DNA of 64,000 nt. It comes from CAILZL01 sp963791615 (GTDB lineage: Bacteria > Pseudomonadota > Gammaproteobacteria > Steroidobacterales > Steroidobacteraceae). Below, one piece after another: positions 21,201 to 30,918 of this stretch; the first letter of the stretch is position 1, and every line of letters starts with the position of its first letter. The position numbers and the translations under genes are program-made. The notes under the pieces are model-generated. The model saw only the letters and a program-made list of their open reading frames with translations, was not told the origin of the DNA and searched no databases. The stretch covers positions 248,001 to 312,000 of the forward strand of contig CAWBTE010000008.1 in the NCBI GenBank assembly GCA_963791615.1, in the 5' to 3' direction.

Positions 21201-22054
21201 TATTAATGCATTTACAAAAATGGAGAAATGGTGAATATGGCTATTCTGTTTTTATGACAAACAAAATTGGTCAATATTTGTGTGGTACAGAAGTTGAAAA
21301 AATGTCCAAATCAAAATTCAACACCGTAAACCCTGATGATCTAGTTGTAAAATACGGCGCCGACACCTTCCGCATGTACGAAATGTTCCTCGGCCCGGTA
21401 GAAATGAGCAAACCCTGGGATACCAAAGGCATTGAAGGCGTACATCGTTTCCTGAAAAAATTGTGGCGTTTGTTTTACAAAGAATCGGGGTCTTCGCAAG
21501 TCTCCCCCAGGGGGAGATTTAGAGGGGGCCGTTTGGACAGAAGAAAAAGCCCACCGATGCCGAACTGAAAGTGTTGCATACACACTATTAAAAAAATAGA
21601 AAGCGATACTGAACGTTTCAGTTTCAATACCGGTGTCAGTGGATTTATGATCGCAGTCAATGAACTCAGCGATCTGAAATGCCATAAACGTGAAATATTT
21701 GAACCACTATTGATATTGTTAGCTCCCTACGCTCCACACATAGCAGAAGAGTTGTATGCGCAGCTACGACAAGTCTCTCCGCCAACTGGCGGAGGAGATT
21801 TAGAGGTGGCCGCTTCAATACTTGATGCCACCTACCCAGTCTTCGAAGCAAAGTATGTCGCAGAAAGCAGCAAAGAGTATCCTGTTTCTATTAATGGTAA
21901 GATGCGTACGACTATTGATATGGCGCTGGGCATACCGGAATCAGAAGTAGAAAAAATTGTGCTGGCCAATGAGGTAGTGCAGAAATGGCTGGAAGGAAAA
22001 CCACCGAAGAAAATTATTTATAAAGAAGGGAAAATGGTGAATGTGGTAGTATAA
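18213..22054 (+). CDS. leuS: Leucyl-tRNA synthetase carrying in-frame insertions (frameshifted)
   Basis: Charges tRNA-Leu; essential. It starts MEYDFRRIEKVWQDKW. The class I HIGH motif (HVGHPLGY) is at residues 49-56, and the CP1 editing region has YTTRPDTIFGVDF (near 19602) and GYGTGAIMAVPCGDERDH (near 19857). PGYAGSSWYFLRYMDP is near 20462, KMSKS near 21301, and the anticodon-binding C-terminus ends KEGKMVNVVV. Shifts near 19780, 21233 and 21545-21600 break the frame. More striking, the frame contains extra segments absent from ordinary LeuRS: a DUF559 nuclease cassette (19099-19584), a palindrome-bounded stretch (about 20305-20450), a nuclease-like AT-rich stretch (about 20725-21060), and two short palindromes (near 21500 and 21790). 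The long segments are read through without a stop. The enzyme must tolerate, or be made despite, roughly 330 extra residues. Confidence 0.95.
19099..19584 (+). mobile_element. DUF559 nuclease cassette with terminal inverted repeats, in-frame in leuS
   Basis: Exactly 486 bp (162 codons) is bounded by 20-bp inverted repeats with one mismatch: left CCTCACCCCCAGCCCCTCTC (19099-19118), right GAGAGGGGTTGGGGGTGAGG (19565-19584). Each end also folds into its own hairpin (CCCCTCTC with GAGAGGGG, at 19111-19132 and 19551-19572). Inside is a complete DUF559/Vsr-like nuclease domain: KTEAEDILWQELRNNQLG, VRRQHVIDGFIIDFAF and LLIEVDGGYH (the D and ExD-type active site), then SGYNVLRFTNDQI. It interrupts the LeuRS region between FRLGKA and LELKVYTTRPD and has no stop in frame. 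It has no intein splice-junction residues. DUF559 proteins are PD-(D/E)xK-type nucleases related to very-short-patch endonucleases; mobility is my inference. Confidence 0.85.
20305..20450 (+). repeat. Pair of GC-rich palindromes inserted in leuS
   Basis: Two hairpins, CCCCTCC-GAA-GGAGGGG (20321-20337) and TCTCCCC-CTT-GGGGAGA (20411-20427), bracket about 70 bp of unrelated sequence. Together they add about 48 residues between KKVKLT and ETNTMPGYAGSS of LeuRS, in frame. The second hairpin is followed by GATTTAAAGGGGG, as in other copies (21501, 25053). Confidence 0.75.
20725..21060 (+). other. Second nuclease-like in-frame segment in leuS
   Basis: Between FVYRVN and DIFVSKDL the LeuRS frame contains about 110 extra residues. 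The pattern GIEKIFSKFLENYYYD, VVGDFVFDFGN, ILIEIKSQK can be laid over the DUF559 block EAEDILWQEL, VIDGFIIDFAF, LLIEVDGG. The candidate catalytic residues are D in DFVFDF, and E and K in IEIKS. The DNA is clearly more AT-rich than the surrounding leuS, and this composition extends to about 21310. It lacks bounding palindromes. It could be an old nuclease insertion, a lineage-specific LeuRS domain, or a recombination tract from an AT-rich relative. Confidence 0.6.
21498..21530 (+). repeat. GC-rich palindrome inserted in leuS
   Basis: TCTCCCCC-A-GGGGGAGA at 21501-21517 followed by TTTAGAGGGGGCC, nearly identical to the copy at 25051-25085. It lies between FYKESG and the WTEEK-like continuation of LeuRS. 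A frameshift nearby blurs whether it is in frame. Confidence 0.75.
21771..21812 (+). repeat. GC-rich palindrome inserted in leuS
   Basis: AAGTCT followed by CTCCGCCA-AC-TGGCGGAG (21777-21794) and GAGATTTAGAGGTGGCC. Same outer sequences as the copies at 21501 and 25053 but with a changed, compensating stem. Read in frame it adds VSPPTGGGDLEVA to LeuRS. Confidence 0.75.
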
Positions 22055-22170
22055 TATTTTATCCCACTAAAGCATTCAGAACGCCAAAATTTTAAACGAT
22101 ATCCCTTTGTGTGCTTGGTGTCTTTGTGGGAAATTGAATTTTGTATTAACTTTAAATTAAATTCCAAACC

Positions 22171-22903
22171 ATGAAACTTATCCCTTCCCTTTTAGTTTTA
22201 TTCCTTTCTGTTAACGTTTTTTCCCAGGGTACTGCCGTATGGAGACCAGCCAGCAAAGAAAGCCAGGCATATCATGAATCAAGGGTCAGGCCTTCAGTAC
22301 CGCCTTATGGGTTAGTGAAAGTAAAAGAACTGATCGCAAAAATAAAAGTGGACGAAGAGGATAATGAAGCGCTGGGTAAAGCAGAATATGAAGAGCTTTC
22401 CTTCCGGGAAAAATTTACCTATCACATGATTCATGCAGAATCGTACAGCCAGAATTGCGATGCCATGCCACCCATCCAGGATGAGCATAAAAAAATATTC
22501 GCTTATTTACCCGATGCCTTTGATGAATATGACTGGAGCGACAGGCAATCAGCATTTTTACAGAAAAACAGGGATTCCGTTATCGCATTGATCACAGAAA
22601 GTGTTACCCGGAGCAAAAGGATAGGGGTGAATTATAAACATGCAATATCGCGAGATCAATGCAAAAGAAATGATACCCTTTCTCATCGCTACCTATAATT
22701 TGACGAAAAAAGATCTGGATATACTCACCTTGCTGATGCAGATGATGAAGGATAATGAATATGAACCCTTCCTTATGTCGGCCTATTACAGGAAGTTGTA
22801 CAGCGAAGACTCTGATTATATGTCTTACCTGAATTACAACAAAGGCAATGAAGAGCTGATCATAAAAAAGGCTATGGAATTTTATAATGCGGGCAATAAA
22901 TAA
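22171..22903 (+). CDS. Exported protein of unknown function (one frameshift)
   Basis: I do not recognise the family. A signal peptide covers residues 1-18 (ending VNVFSQG). The remainder is acidic and helical, with EELSFREKFTYHMIHAESYSQ and QDEHKKIFAYLPDAFDEYDWSD. A shift near 22638 moves the frame from NYKH to MQYREINAKEMIPFLI; the second part, about 85 residues, ends EFYNAGNK. Corrected length is about 243 residues. The stop overlaps the start of the formylglycine-enzyme-like gene by 17 bases, so the two are translationally coupled and may act together in the periplasm. No promoter box is certain, though TAACTTTA at 22147 resembles one. Confidence 0.6.
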
Positions 22904-23732
22904 AATCTTTCTGTTTTGCAGTGCGTTTGTTTTTTACAGTAATGGACTATCAGCGCAACTTGCCCAGCTTCAGGGTACGGACAGCCAGTATGTTTTAATT
23001 TCCAAAGGCATTTATACAATTGGTAAAAAGAACCATTTGCTCAATCCGCAACGCAAAGTGGAAGTAAATGATTTTTATATAGCCAAAACCGAAACTACCA
23101 ATCAGCAGTTTTCACTATTCGTCGCCACAACTTTATATAAAACGGATGCGGAGCGGATGCATAATGCGATGGTCTTTCAGCCGGGATTAAAGGAGTTTGA
23201 ATGGATAGAAGATTCAACAGCGTACTGGCGATATCCCAATGGAATAAGCCGTGGCGGTATTGAAAACAAAATGGATCATCCTGTTACCTGCATCAGCTTT
23301 AGCGATATACAGGCTTATTGCAAATGGGCGGGTGTCAGGTTGCCCTCACTCCAGGAATGGGAGATAGCCAGCAGGGCCGGTTCTGACAGTGATTATTTTT
23401 TTGGCAATAATAAAGAGAAGATAAAACTGTATGCCAATATCTGGCATGGAAGAAATCATTTGAAGGCGGATAGCAGTGATGGATATATGTACACGTCGCC
23501 GGTTGCCAGCTTTGCACCCAATGCCCTTGGCTTGTATGATATGTATGGCAATGTATTTGAATTTTGTACTGGTAAATTAAAAGAATCGGAGAAGAACACG
23601 ATAGCCCATGCCCGTGGCGGATCGTGGTGGTGCAGCAAGAATGCCTGTAATTTTTTTAATTCTTATGATATTGGCAGGGTGAATATTCATGCTTCTTTCA
23701 GCAACCAGGGATTCCGCGTAGTTAAATTGTAG
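22887..23732 (+). CDS. Formylglycine-generating-enzyme-like (SUMF1 family) exported protein
   Basis: Intact, 281 residues, with a signal peptide ending NGLSAQ. The FGE-sulfatase domain spans about residues 38-280: YTIGKKNH (equivalent of the usual FxMG), VNDFYIAKTETTNQQFSLFV, HPVTCISFSDIQAYCKWAGVRLPSLQEWEIASRAG (the strongly conserved block), LGLYDMYGNVFEFC, ARGGSWWC and a closing NQGFRVVK. Cys249 and Cys254 lie in GGSWWCSKNAC, the place where true formylglycine-generating enzymes have their copper-binding active-site pair; many bacterial homologues lack it. No sulfatase gene is in the window. It is coupled to the preceding unknown exported protein. In Bacteroidota this family also includes gliding-motility proteins, so the role is open. 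Confidence 0.85.
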   Translation: MRAINKIFLFCSAFVFYSNGLSAQLAQLQGTDSQYVLISKGIYTIGKKNHLLNPQRKVEVNDFYIAKTETTNQQFSLFVATTLYKTDAERMHNAMVFQPGLKEFEWIEDSTAYWRYPNGISRGGIENKMDHPVTCISFSDIQAYCKWAGVRLPSLQEWEIASRAGSDSDYFFGNNKEKIKLYANIWHGRNHLKADSSDGYMYTSPVASFAPNALGLYDMYGNVFEFCTGKLKESEKNTIAHARGGSWWCSKNACNFFNSYDIGRVNIHASFSNQGFRVVKL

Positions 23733-23769
23733 CTTTGAGAAATTTATTGACTAAACTATTTGCCAGTAT

Positions 23770-24616
23770 ATGAAAAAATATTTTCTTTTTATAGCCATAC
23801 TGTTTTTTTCTTTCTCTTTATCAGCTCAGGAATTAACTGTAATGACCTTTAATATCCGGTTGAATATCGCTTCTGATAGTTTGAATGCCTGGCCATACCG
23901 AAAAGATAAAGTGGCCTCACAAATTCTTTTTCATGAAGTGCAGTTGCTTGGTGTGCAGGAAGCCTTGCATAACCAGATGGTGGATTTGAAAGACAGATTA
24001 CCAAAATTCAAATATGTGGGTGGTGGCCGTGATGATGGTAAAGAAAAAGGAGAGTACTCTGCTATTTTTTATGATACTACGAGATTACAATTATTGGAAA
24101 CAAAAATGTTCTGGTTGTCAGAAACACCCGAAGTGCCGGGCAGTAAAAGCTGGGATGCAGCTATTACACGAATGGTGACATGGGCGAAATTTAAAGACAG
24201 GAAAACGAAAAAAATATTCTTTGCTTTCAATACACATTTTGATCATATAGGCAAAGTAGCCAGGCGGGAAAGCGCTAAGATCATTTTGAATAAAGTAAAA
24301 GAAATTGCCGGTGGCTTTTCCTGTCATATTTACCGGTGATTTTAATGCGGAGCCTTCAGACGAACCTATTATGGTGATCATGGATAAAACGAACCCGCTT
24401 CGATTAACTGACTCCAAAGAAATTTCTCAAACACCGCATTACGGGCCAACAGGCACATTTAATGGCTTTCAGTCAAAGGAAAGAAATGATCAGCCGATTG
24501 ATTATATTTTTCTAAAAGGGAAATGGAAGGTACTGACACATGCTACTATCTCACAGTCATGGATGGGAAGATTTGCTTCGGATCATTTTGCAGTGATGGC
24601 AAGAATAAGTTTATAG
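23770..24616 (+). CDS. Endonuclease/exonuclease/phosphatase family exported protein (one frameshift)
   Basis: Signal peptide at residues 1-19 (ending SLSAQ), then the EEP fold: LTVMTFNIRL at the start of the first strand, LLGVQEALHNQ (metal-binding Glu), GEYSAIFYDT, FFAFNTHFDHIG (catalytic His region), then after a shift near 24310 VIFTGDFNAEPSD (GDFN, catalytic Asp and Asn), QPIDYIFLKG and the terminal SDHFAVMARI (SDH motif). All metal and catalytic positions are present. Corrected length is about 281 residues. Relatives cleave phosphodiester or sugar-phosphate bonds outside the cytoplasm. It lies 37 bases after the FGE-like gene and may be in one operon. Confidence 0.9.
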
Positions 24617-24666
24617 ATCAGAACAGTAAATAGTTGCCTGTTCAGAATGGTTCTCTTATCTCAAGC

Positions 24667-25772
24667 TTATTGACTTTCTGACTTCTTTGTAAATCTTACC
24701 ATGGCACTGCTTCCTTCCGTACTTTCTAATCTTGCTTCATACCTTTTTTCACCAACAATAGCAACCATATAAGAGGTATTGGGTGGAATGGAACCAAGAT
24801 TTTCTGCAACCATGATCATTTCATTCGTGGCATTTAATTCCGATACTGCCAGCTTGATAGTATAAGCGCTGCCCAATAGCCTTATATGCTGGAAAATAAG
24901 TTTATCATTCAGGAAAAGTGAGATGGAATCACCATCAATTTCTGCATTATCATAGAAACGAAGTTCAACCGAATCGCCTGTGACAGGAATTTCGGTGATC
25001 AGTACTTTTTTACGGGTAATAAATTTCTCTTCTATTGTTGGAGTCTTCAAAGTCTCCCCCAAAAGGGGGAGATTTAGAGGGGGCCTTCTCTTCTATCGTG
25101 AGCGGCTTTACCGGTTCAATTACTTTTACAACAGGCTTTGGCTCTTCTTTGGGTGGCCCGGTTTTTTGTACGGGTTGTTCAATCACTACCGGCGCCACCG
25201 GTGTTTGTGTTTGTACCGTTTCCGTTTCTGTTTGTTGCTGAAAAGGAACAGTACGCAGAGAAGCGATGCTATCAATAATATCAGGATCATTTCCACCAAC
25301 AAGATAATTATCTATTACAAAATCCCATTCATCTTCAAAGTTTCTGTCAGCAGTTTTATCTAAATGAACATCGCCTTTGAGATCTTCTTCATATACTTTG
25401 CCCGCCTTTCCATCCAGCATCATTTTACTTCCGCCGGGACAATTAAAATCAGCCCTGGATAATAGCGGCATTCTTCCCGGTGTTGAAATACTGTAGTTTG
25501 CCATTTCTTTCTTCAATCAGCTGATCATCCCACCATACCGCTTCATTCGTAGTTGCATCAAAATATCCTTTGATACTATAGCGGCGATAGTTAGTCGGAG
25601 ATTCATAATAATAAGAAGTGCCGGCAAGGCTGTCACCATTCTGAATGATCTTTAATTCTGCTTTCTGCCTGTTGATCTTTCCTTTCCATACGCCTGTAAT
25701 CATCTGTGTAAATGCTGTCGTTGATGACAGCATCATCATAATGATAAAATATATTGCAAACAGTCTTTTCAA
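24667..25772 (-). CDS. Exported Bacteroidota protein of unknown function, interrupted by a palindrome
   Basis: On the minus strand it starts MKRLFAIYFIIMMMLSS with a signal peptide ending AFTQ. An N-terminal beta-rich domain (ITGVWKGKINRQKAELKIIQNGDSL, then FDATTNEAVWWDD) is followed by an acidic region, a Pro/Gln/Thr-rich linker (about 25130-25250), and a C-terminal domain with DSVELRFYDNAEIDGDSISLFLNDK. A shift near 25490 separates the first two parts. The linker and C-terminal domain are separated by a 61-bp insertion at 25025-25096. Deleting one repeat unit restores a continuous frame reading PLTIEEKFITRKK. Corrected length is about 345 residues. No family function is known to me. Confidence 0.65.
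25025..25096. repeat. Palindromic element flanked by 11-bp direct repeats
   Basis: TTCTCTTCTAT occurs at 25025-25035 and again at 25086-25096, exactly 61 bp apart. Between them lies TCTCCCCC-AAAA-GGGGGAGA (25053-25072) followed by TTTAGAGGGGGCC. This is the arrangement left by an insertion that duplicates its target. Removing 61 bp rejoins the host gene in frame. Confidence 0.85.
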
Positions 25773-26049
25773 GTCATTGGTTTTTAATGTACAAATAGTT
25801 ATAGTCCGTTCTTAAAACGGATAGAATATAGAGATAGTATGCGGGCAGGTTTATCGCAACGGATAATATTAATATTTAATAAAACAATGGGGCCGCCGGG
25901 CATAAAGCAATCCTTTGATCCTGAAAATTCTATGCTAAAAGAAAAGTATAGTGAAAAATTGCAGCAAGCAAAAAATTAGATACCTTTCAACACTAAAGTC
26001 CGGGACGGGACATCCAAAACATTTACTACTTTAATTAATAATTCTGCTT

Positions 26050-29000
26050 ATGAGAAAGATCTACGTATCATTTCTTTCCTTATTCCTGTTTTTTACTTTT
26101 ATTTCAACGCTGAATGCCCAAACAGTGGGAACTTATGTATTTTCCCCATCTGCCGGCACATATACTCCTTTGGCAGGAGCAACAACCAGTACAGCTACCG
26201 ACGATGATGGAACCCAAAATGTAGCTATTGGATTTAATTTTGTTTTTGGCGGCATAAGCTATACGAATGCTGTGCTTTCTACTAACGGGGCTATCAAACT
26301 TGCTGCGAACGGAACGACAGGTTTTGCTACTGGCTGGGTAAATAATTTAAGCAATACATATAACGCTGCTATAGTCGCCCCTATGTGGGATGATAACAAT
26401 GCAACAGGCGGTAGTGTTGTTTATCTTGCTACCGGTACTGCACCAAACAGGACCTTTTCAGTTGAATGGATAAATATTCACCTTGGCGGCGGTGGAGACC
26501 CAACAGCCCCAACGGGTACTTTCCAGCTTACTTTGACAGAAAGCACCAATACTATAAGCTTTGTTTATGGTACAATCAATCCTCTTGTTGCCTCAACCAT
26601 TGGCATAGGATTGAATGACCTGACTTCTTTTCTCAGCGTCACACCCGGTACCCCGGCCACTGCTTCTTCAGTAACGGCTAATAACGGTATCACTTCAGCA
26701 ATAAATTTGGTAAGCGGTACAACATATAATTTTTTTCCACCACCTCCATGTGTAGCGCCGCCAGGCGGAGGTACTACACAATCAAGTGTGGCATCAGCTT
26801 GTGCAGGAACTCCTTTTAATCTTACTGTAACAGGCGCAAGTATTGGTACAGGATTGACCTATCAATGGGAATCTTCCCCTGATGGCACTGTATGGACACC
26901 CATCGTGGCTGCAACCGGGCAGTCGTTCGTTACAAGTGTAACAGTAAATACCTATTTCCGGAGGAAAATAACCTGTAGTGCTGCTGACGGATATTCAACG
27001 GGTGTTTTAGTAACTGTTGCTACTGCAATAGCGTATTTCCCTGGACAGAGAATTTTGATGGGTTGTCAACAGTGGGTGCCACTTCATTTCCGTCTTGCTG
27101 GACCAAGCAGAATGGAGACTGGAGATCGGCGAATAATTCTACAACCACTTTTGATGCTAATGCCCGATCAGCACCAAACTTTATTCAGAATCATGGTCAG
27201 CAACAAATGAGTTTATCTGGACGTTCGGTTTTCAATTGACTGCGGGAACTTCTTATGATTTTTCATTCTGGTTTGCAGACTATACCCCTGGCTACAACAG
27301 TTGGGCTGCGGAAGTTTGGTATAACACTACACCAAATTCTGCCGGGGCTACACAGTTGGGTAGTCCGTTCCTCAGTATAGGAATTGCGGCTCCAACAACC
27401 TACACCCAGGTAAACAAAAGTATTCATTCCATCAACTTCAGGAATTTACTATTTTGCTATCAGGGTTAATGAAGCAACAGCAAACCCATGGTATTTAAGC
27501 TTTGACGATTTTAGTTTACTACTTACTCCACCCTGTATTGACCCATCTGGTTTAAACACAACTGTAATTGGACCAACTACCGCTACGCTTAGCTGGACAG
27601 CCTCACCGTCAAATCCGTCCAATGGTTATCAATGGGAAGTTCGTACTTCAGGTGCTGCCGGTAGCGGCGCTACAGGGCTTGCTGCAAACGGCATTACTAC
27701 AGCAGGTGTAACTACTGCAAATGTAACAGGTCTTACAGCCTATACTAATTATAGCTTATTATGTTCGTTCAGATTGTGGAGGCACGTATTCAGTCCATGG
27801 ACATGGGGATTTGCATTTACTACTCCATGTAATCCTATAGCCACACCATTTACTGAAACCTTTGCTACATACGCAACCACATTCCCGCCCACTTGCTGGA
27901 CCAGGAATAATGCTACATTCCTGACAGGTAATGCTGCCAGTGCTTATGGTGCAGGAACTTGGGTCAGCTAAGTTTGATTTCTATAATGCAAGTGCAGGTA
28001 CAAACCTTGACTTAGTTTCACCTTTATTTACACCGGTTCCGGCTAATCAAGGCTGGTCTTTGACCATGCTTATGCCACATTATTCGACGAAGTTGATGAA
28101 TTGCAAATATTTTATTCAACCGATGGCGGTGCCACATATATCAGCCTTATCACTTACCAGGGAGGAACTAATGGTCCATTAAACACGGGAGGTGCGTTGA
28201 TTCGGCTCTCCATTGACACCGGTAATGCAATGCAATGGACTGAAAAAGCCAGTTGACCTGCCGGTTGGCACAAACAGGCTCAGGTTCAGAGGGTTTTCTG
28301 CATTTGGAAATAATCTTTACCTGGATAATATCAGAGTGGAACTAACACCTTCCTGTTTAGCCTCCAACAGGCTATACAGGCGCTGCGGGCATATCACCAA
28401 CAAGTGTTGCTGTATCATTTAACTCACCGGGTAATTCTTTTGTAGTTGAATATGGTACACCCGGATTTACTCCGGGTACTACATAATACTCCGGGTGTAG
28501 GAGGTACCGTTTCTTTCGGCGTTTCGTCTCCCATTGTAGTTACTGGCCTCACGCCTACTACCACTTATGATTTTTATGTAAGACGTATTTGTGTACCGGG
28601 GGTTGACTATAGTACTAATAAAAAAGCAACTGCTGCCACATTATGCCCTGCTACAAAAATTCCTTATCTCCAGACATTTGAATCAGCTGTTGTACCCGCT
28701 ATGCCAACCTGTACAAGTTCCCAGGATGTGAATGGCAACGCCGGTTCGTTGTGGTTTGAAGGACTCCGTGGCTCTTGGGAAACTATACTGATAGCGACCC
28801 ACTTATATATGTTTCACCCAATAAAGCTCTTTTATATTTTCATGAAGTTGCTCCGTCGCTGCAGATGACTGGTTCTATACACAGGGGCTAAATCTTACAG
28901 CAGGGGCCAGCTATAGATTGAAATTCTTCTATAAAGGAATAGACGGAGTAAAAATCCTGAAAAACTGGAAGTGAAATATGGAACAACGGCTTATGCTGCA

Positions 29001-30837
29001 AACATGACTACAGGAACCCTTTTCACCAATAATAATATCACCAGTACGTATGACCAGGCAAGATTTGATTCAGCGGAAGTAGATTTTATCCCTCCGGCTA
29101 CAGGCATCTATTATCTTGGTTTCCATGCCATGTCAGATGCTGATCAGTGGGGTATGTTGGTAGATGATATAAGTGTTAAAACAACTCCTTTAGTGGATGT
29201 AGGTATTACAGGCCTGACACTGCCGTCTTTGAATTGCCCTACTAATGGTGTATTCGTTCAGGCAACCATCAGGAACTATAACTTAACGGCCATTAATTTC
29301 GCTACCAATCCTGTTACAGTAACAGCCAATATTACCGGTGCAGCGACAGCTACACTGAGTACTGTATTAAATGCAGGTACGCTGGCTGCCGGGAGCTTCT
29401 ATGAGTGTTTACTTAAATCCGGCATTCAACTTTTCAGCCGGGGGTATTTATAATATCACAACTGCAACCAGTTCACCGGATGATCCTGAAACAGGAAATA
29501 ATGCGCTTATTACTTCTGTTAACGTAAACCCTAACCCCGCGACACCTGTAATAACACCCGCATCGGCGCAATTATGTATAGGGGGCCAGGTTCAGTTAAA
29601 TACCCAGTTTACTCCACCGCCGCCTGCTGTTTCTCTTCCTGCTATTTCTTCAGGCACTATTGCAGTAGCTATACCCGATTTTTCACCTGTGGGAGCTACA
29701 CATTCTTTGAATGTAACTGGTGTACCTGTCGGCGCTTCTGTTACCGGCATAAGTGTAACGCTGAATATGACGCATACCTGGATGAGCGACATGATCATAA
29801 ATCTGAAAGCACCGAATGGGAATGTCCTGAACCTGTTTAACCGGAGAGGAGGTAGCGGTGACAATCTTGTGAATACTGTAATCAGCTCTGCTTCTTCAAC
29901 ATCTCTGGCTGCCGGAGTAGCACCGTTTACTACAGGAGGACCTTTTGCTGCAGATGCCGCTAATGGAGTGGGCCCTGCAGGAGTTGTTTCCAATGTAATT
30001 GCTTTTTCGGGCCTGTATTCCGTAGGCAATGGCAATTGGACACTTGCATTAAGAGATAATGCAAACGGCGATGTGGGAACTCTTACTTCCTGGAGTATTG
30101 TTATTACTTACCAGATAGTAACACCGGTTATTACCTGGACACCAGTAACAGGTTTATTTACCAATGCAACAGCGACCACAGCTTATGTTGCAGGTACTGA
30201 TGCTTATTCAGTTTATTCTAAACCGCCTGCAACAGGTACTTATGTATATACTGTTACAGCTACTACAGCAGCAGGTTGTAAGGCATCTGCAAACTGCTAC
30301 AGTGACGGTGAATGCCCCTTCTCCGGTCACATAGGAAGTATTCCGGATACAGTTTGTATCAGCGACCAGGTAATACCGCTGGCAGCCAGTCCTGTTGGTG
30401 GGTCATGGAGTGGTATTGGCGTATCAGGCACCAACTTTATACCGCCGGCTACTGCCATAGGTACATATACGCTTACCTATAGTTATGCCAACAGCTTTGG
30501 ATGTACTTCCACTGCAACAAAACGTATGGTAGTAAAAGATTGCCCTGAAAGGATCATATTGCTGCGCAATAATGCACTGCTCCTTTATCCTAATCCGAAT
30601 AATGGGCTGTTCAATATCAGGATCAACAGTGTGCTATATAACTATCTTACGATGAAAGTATATACTAATAATGGAGTGCTGGTGAGAACGCAGCAATTGA
30701 GCGGATTGACGTATAGCCGTGTAGTGCCTATTGACCTGACTAATCTTCCGGGCGGTGTATATATAGTCCATTTTTATTATGACGGCGGTGTAAGAACATC
30801 CGAAAAAACCTTTAAAGTTATTATTGGGCACAAATAA
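26050..30837 (+). CDS. Very large T9SS surface protein with P domain (multiply frameshifted)
   Basis: Signal peptide (residues 1-24, ending TLNAQ). The N-terminal domain has GTYTPLAGATTSTATDDDG and VLSTNGAIKLA. Fibronectin-like and concanavalin-like modules follow, with repeated GLTPTTTYDFYVRRIC-type segments. A proprotein-convertase P domain lies at about 29620-30115 (AIPDFSPVGATHSLNVTG, HTWMSDMIINLKAPNG, NGNWTLALRDNANGDVGTLTSW). A C-terminal sorting domain closes it (LLYPNPNNGLFNIRI, LPGGVYIVHFYY). At least seven shifts lie between 27010 and 29370, while both ends read cleanly. Corrected length is about 1595 residues. Such proteins are T9SS cargo, often adhesins or protease-associated; no protease catalytic domain is visible here. 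A strong hairpin follows the stop. Confidence 0.8.
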
Positions 30838-30860
30838 TAATGATTGCAACGAATAGTTTT

Positions 30861-30892
30861 CAGGAAGCCGTCTCAACAGGGACGGCTTCCTG
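30861..30892. terminator. Hairpin after the giant surface protein gene
   Basis: A perfect 12-bp stem CAGGAAGCCGTC / GACGGCTTCCTG with an 8-base loop. There is no T-run, so factor-independent termination is uncertain. Confidence 0.6.
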
Positions 30893-30918
30893 ATTAATAA
30901 CAGGCAGTAACTTTATGA

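Noticed and set aside
20321..21794. The leuS palindromes as transcription terminators
   Set aside because: They lie inside one coding frame and lack T-runs.
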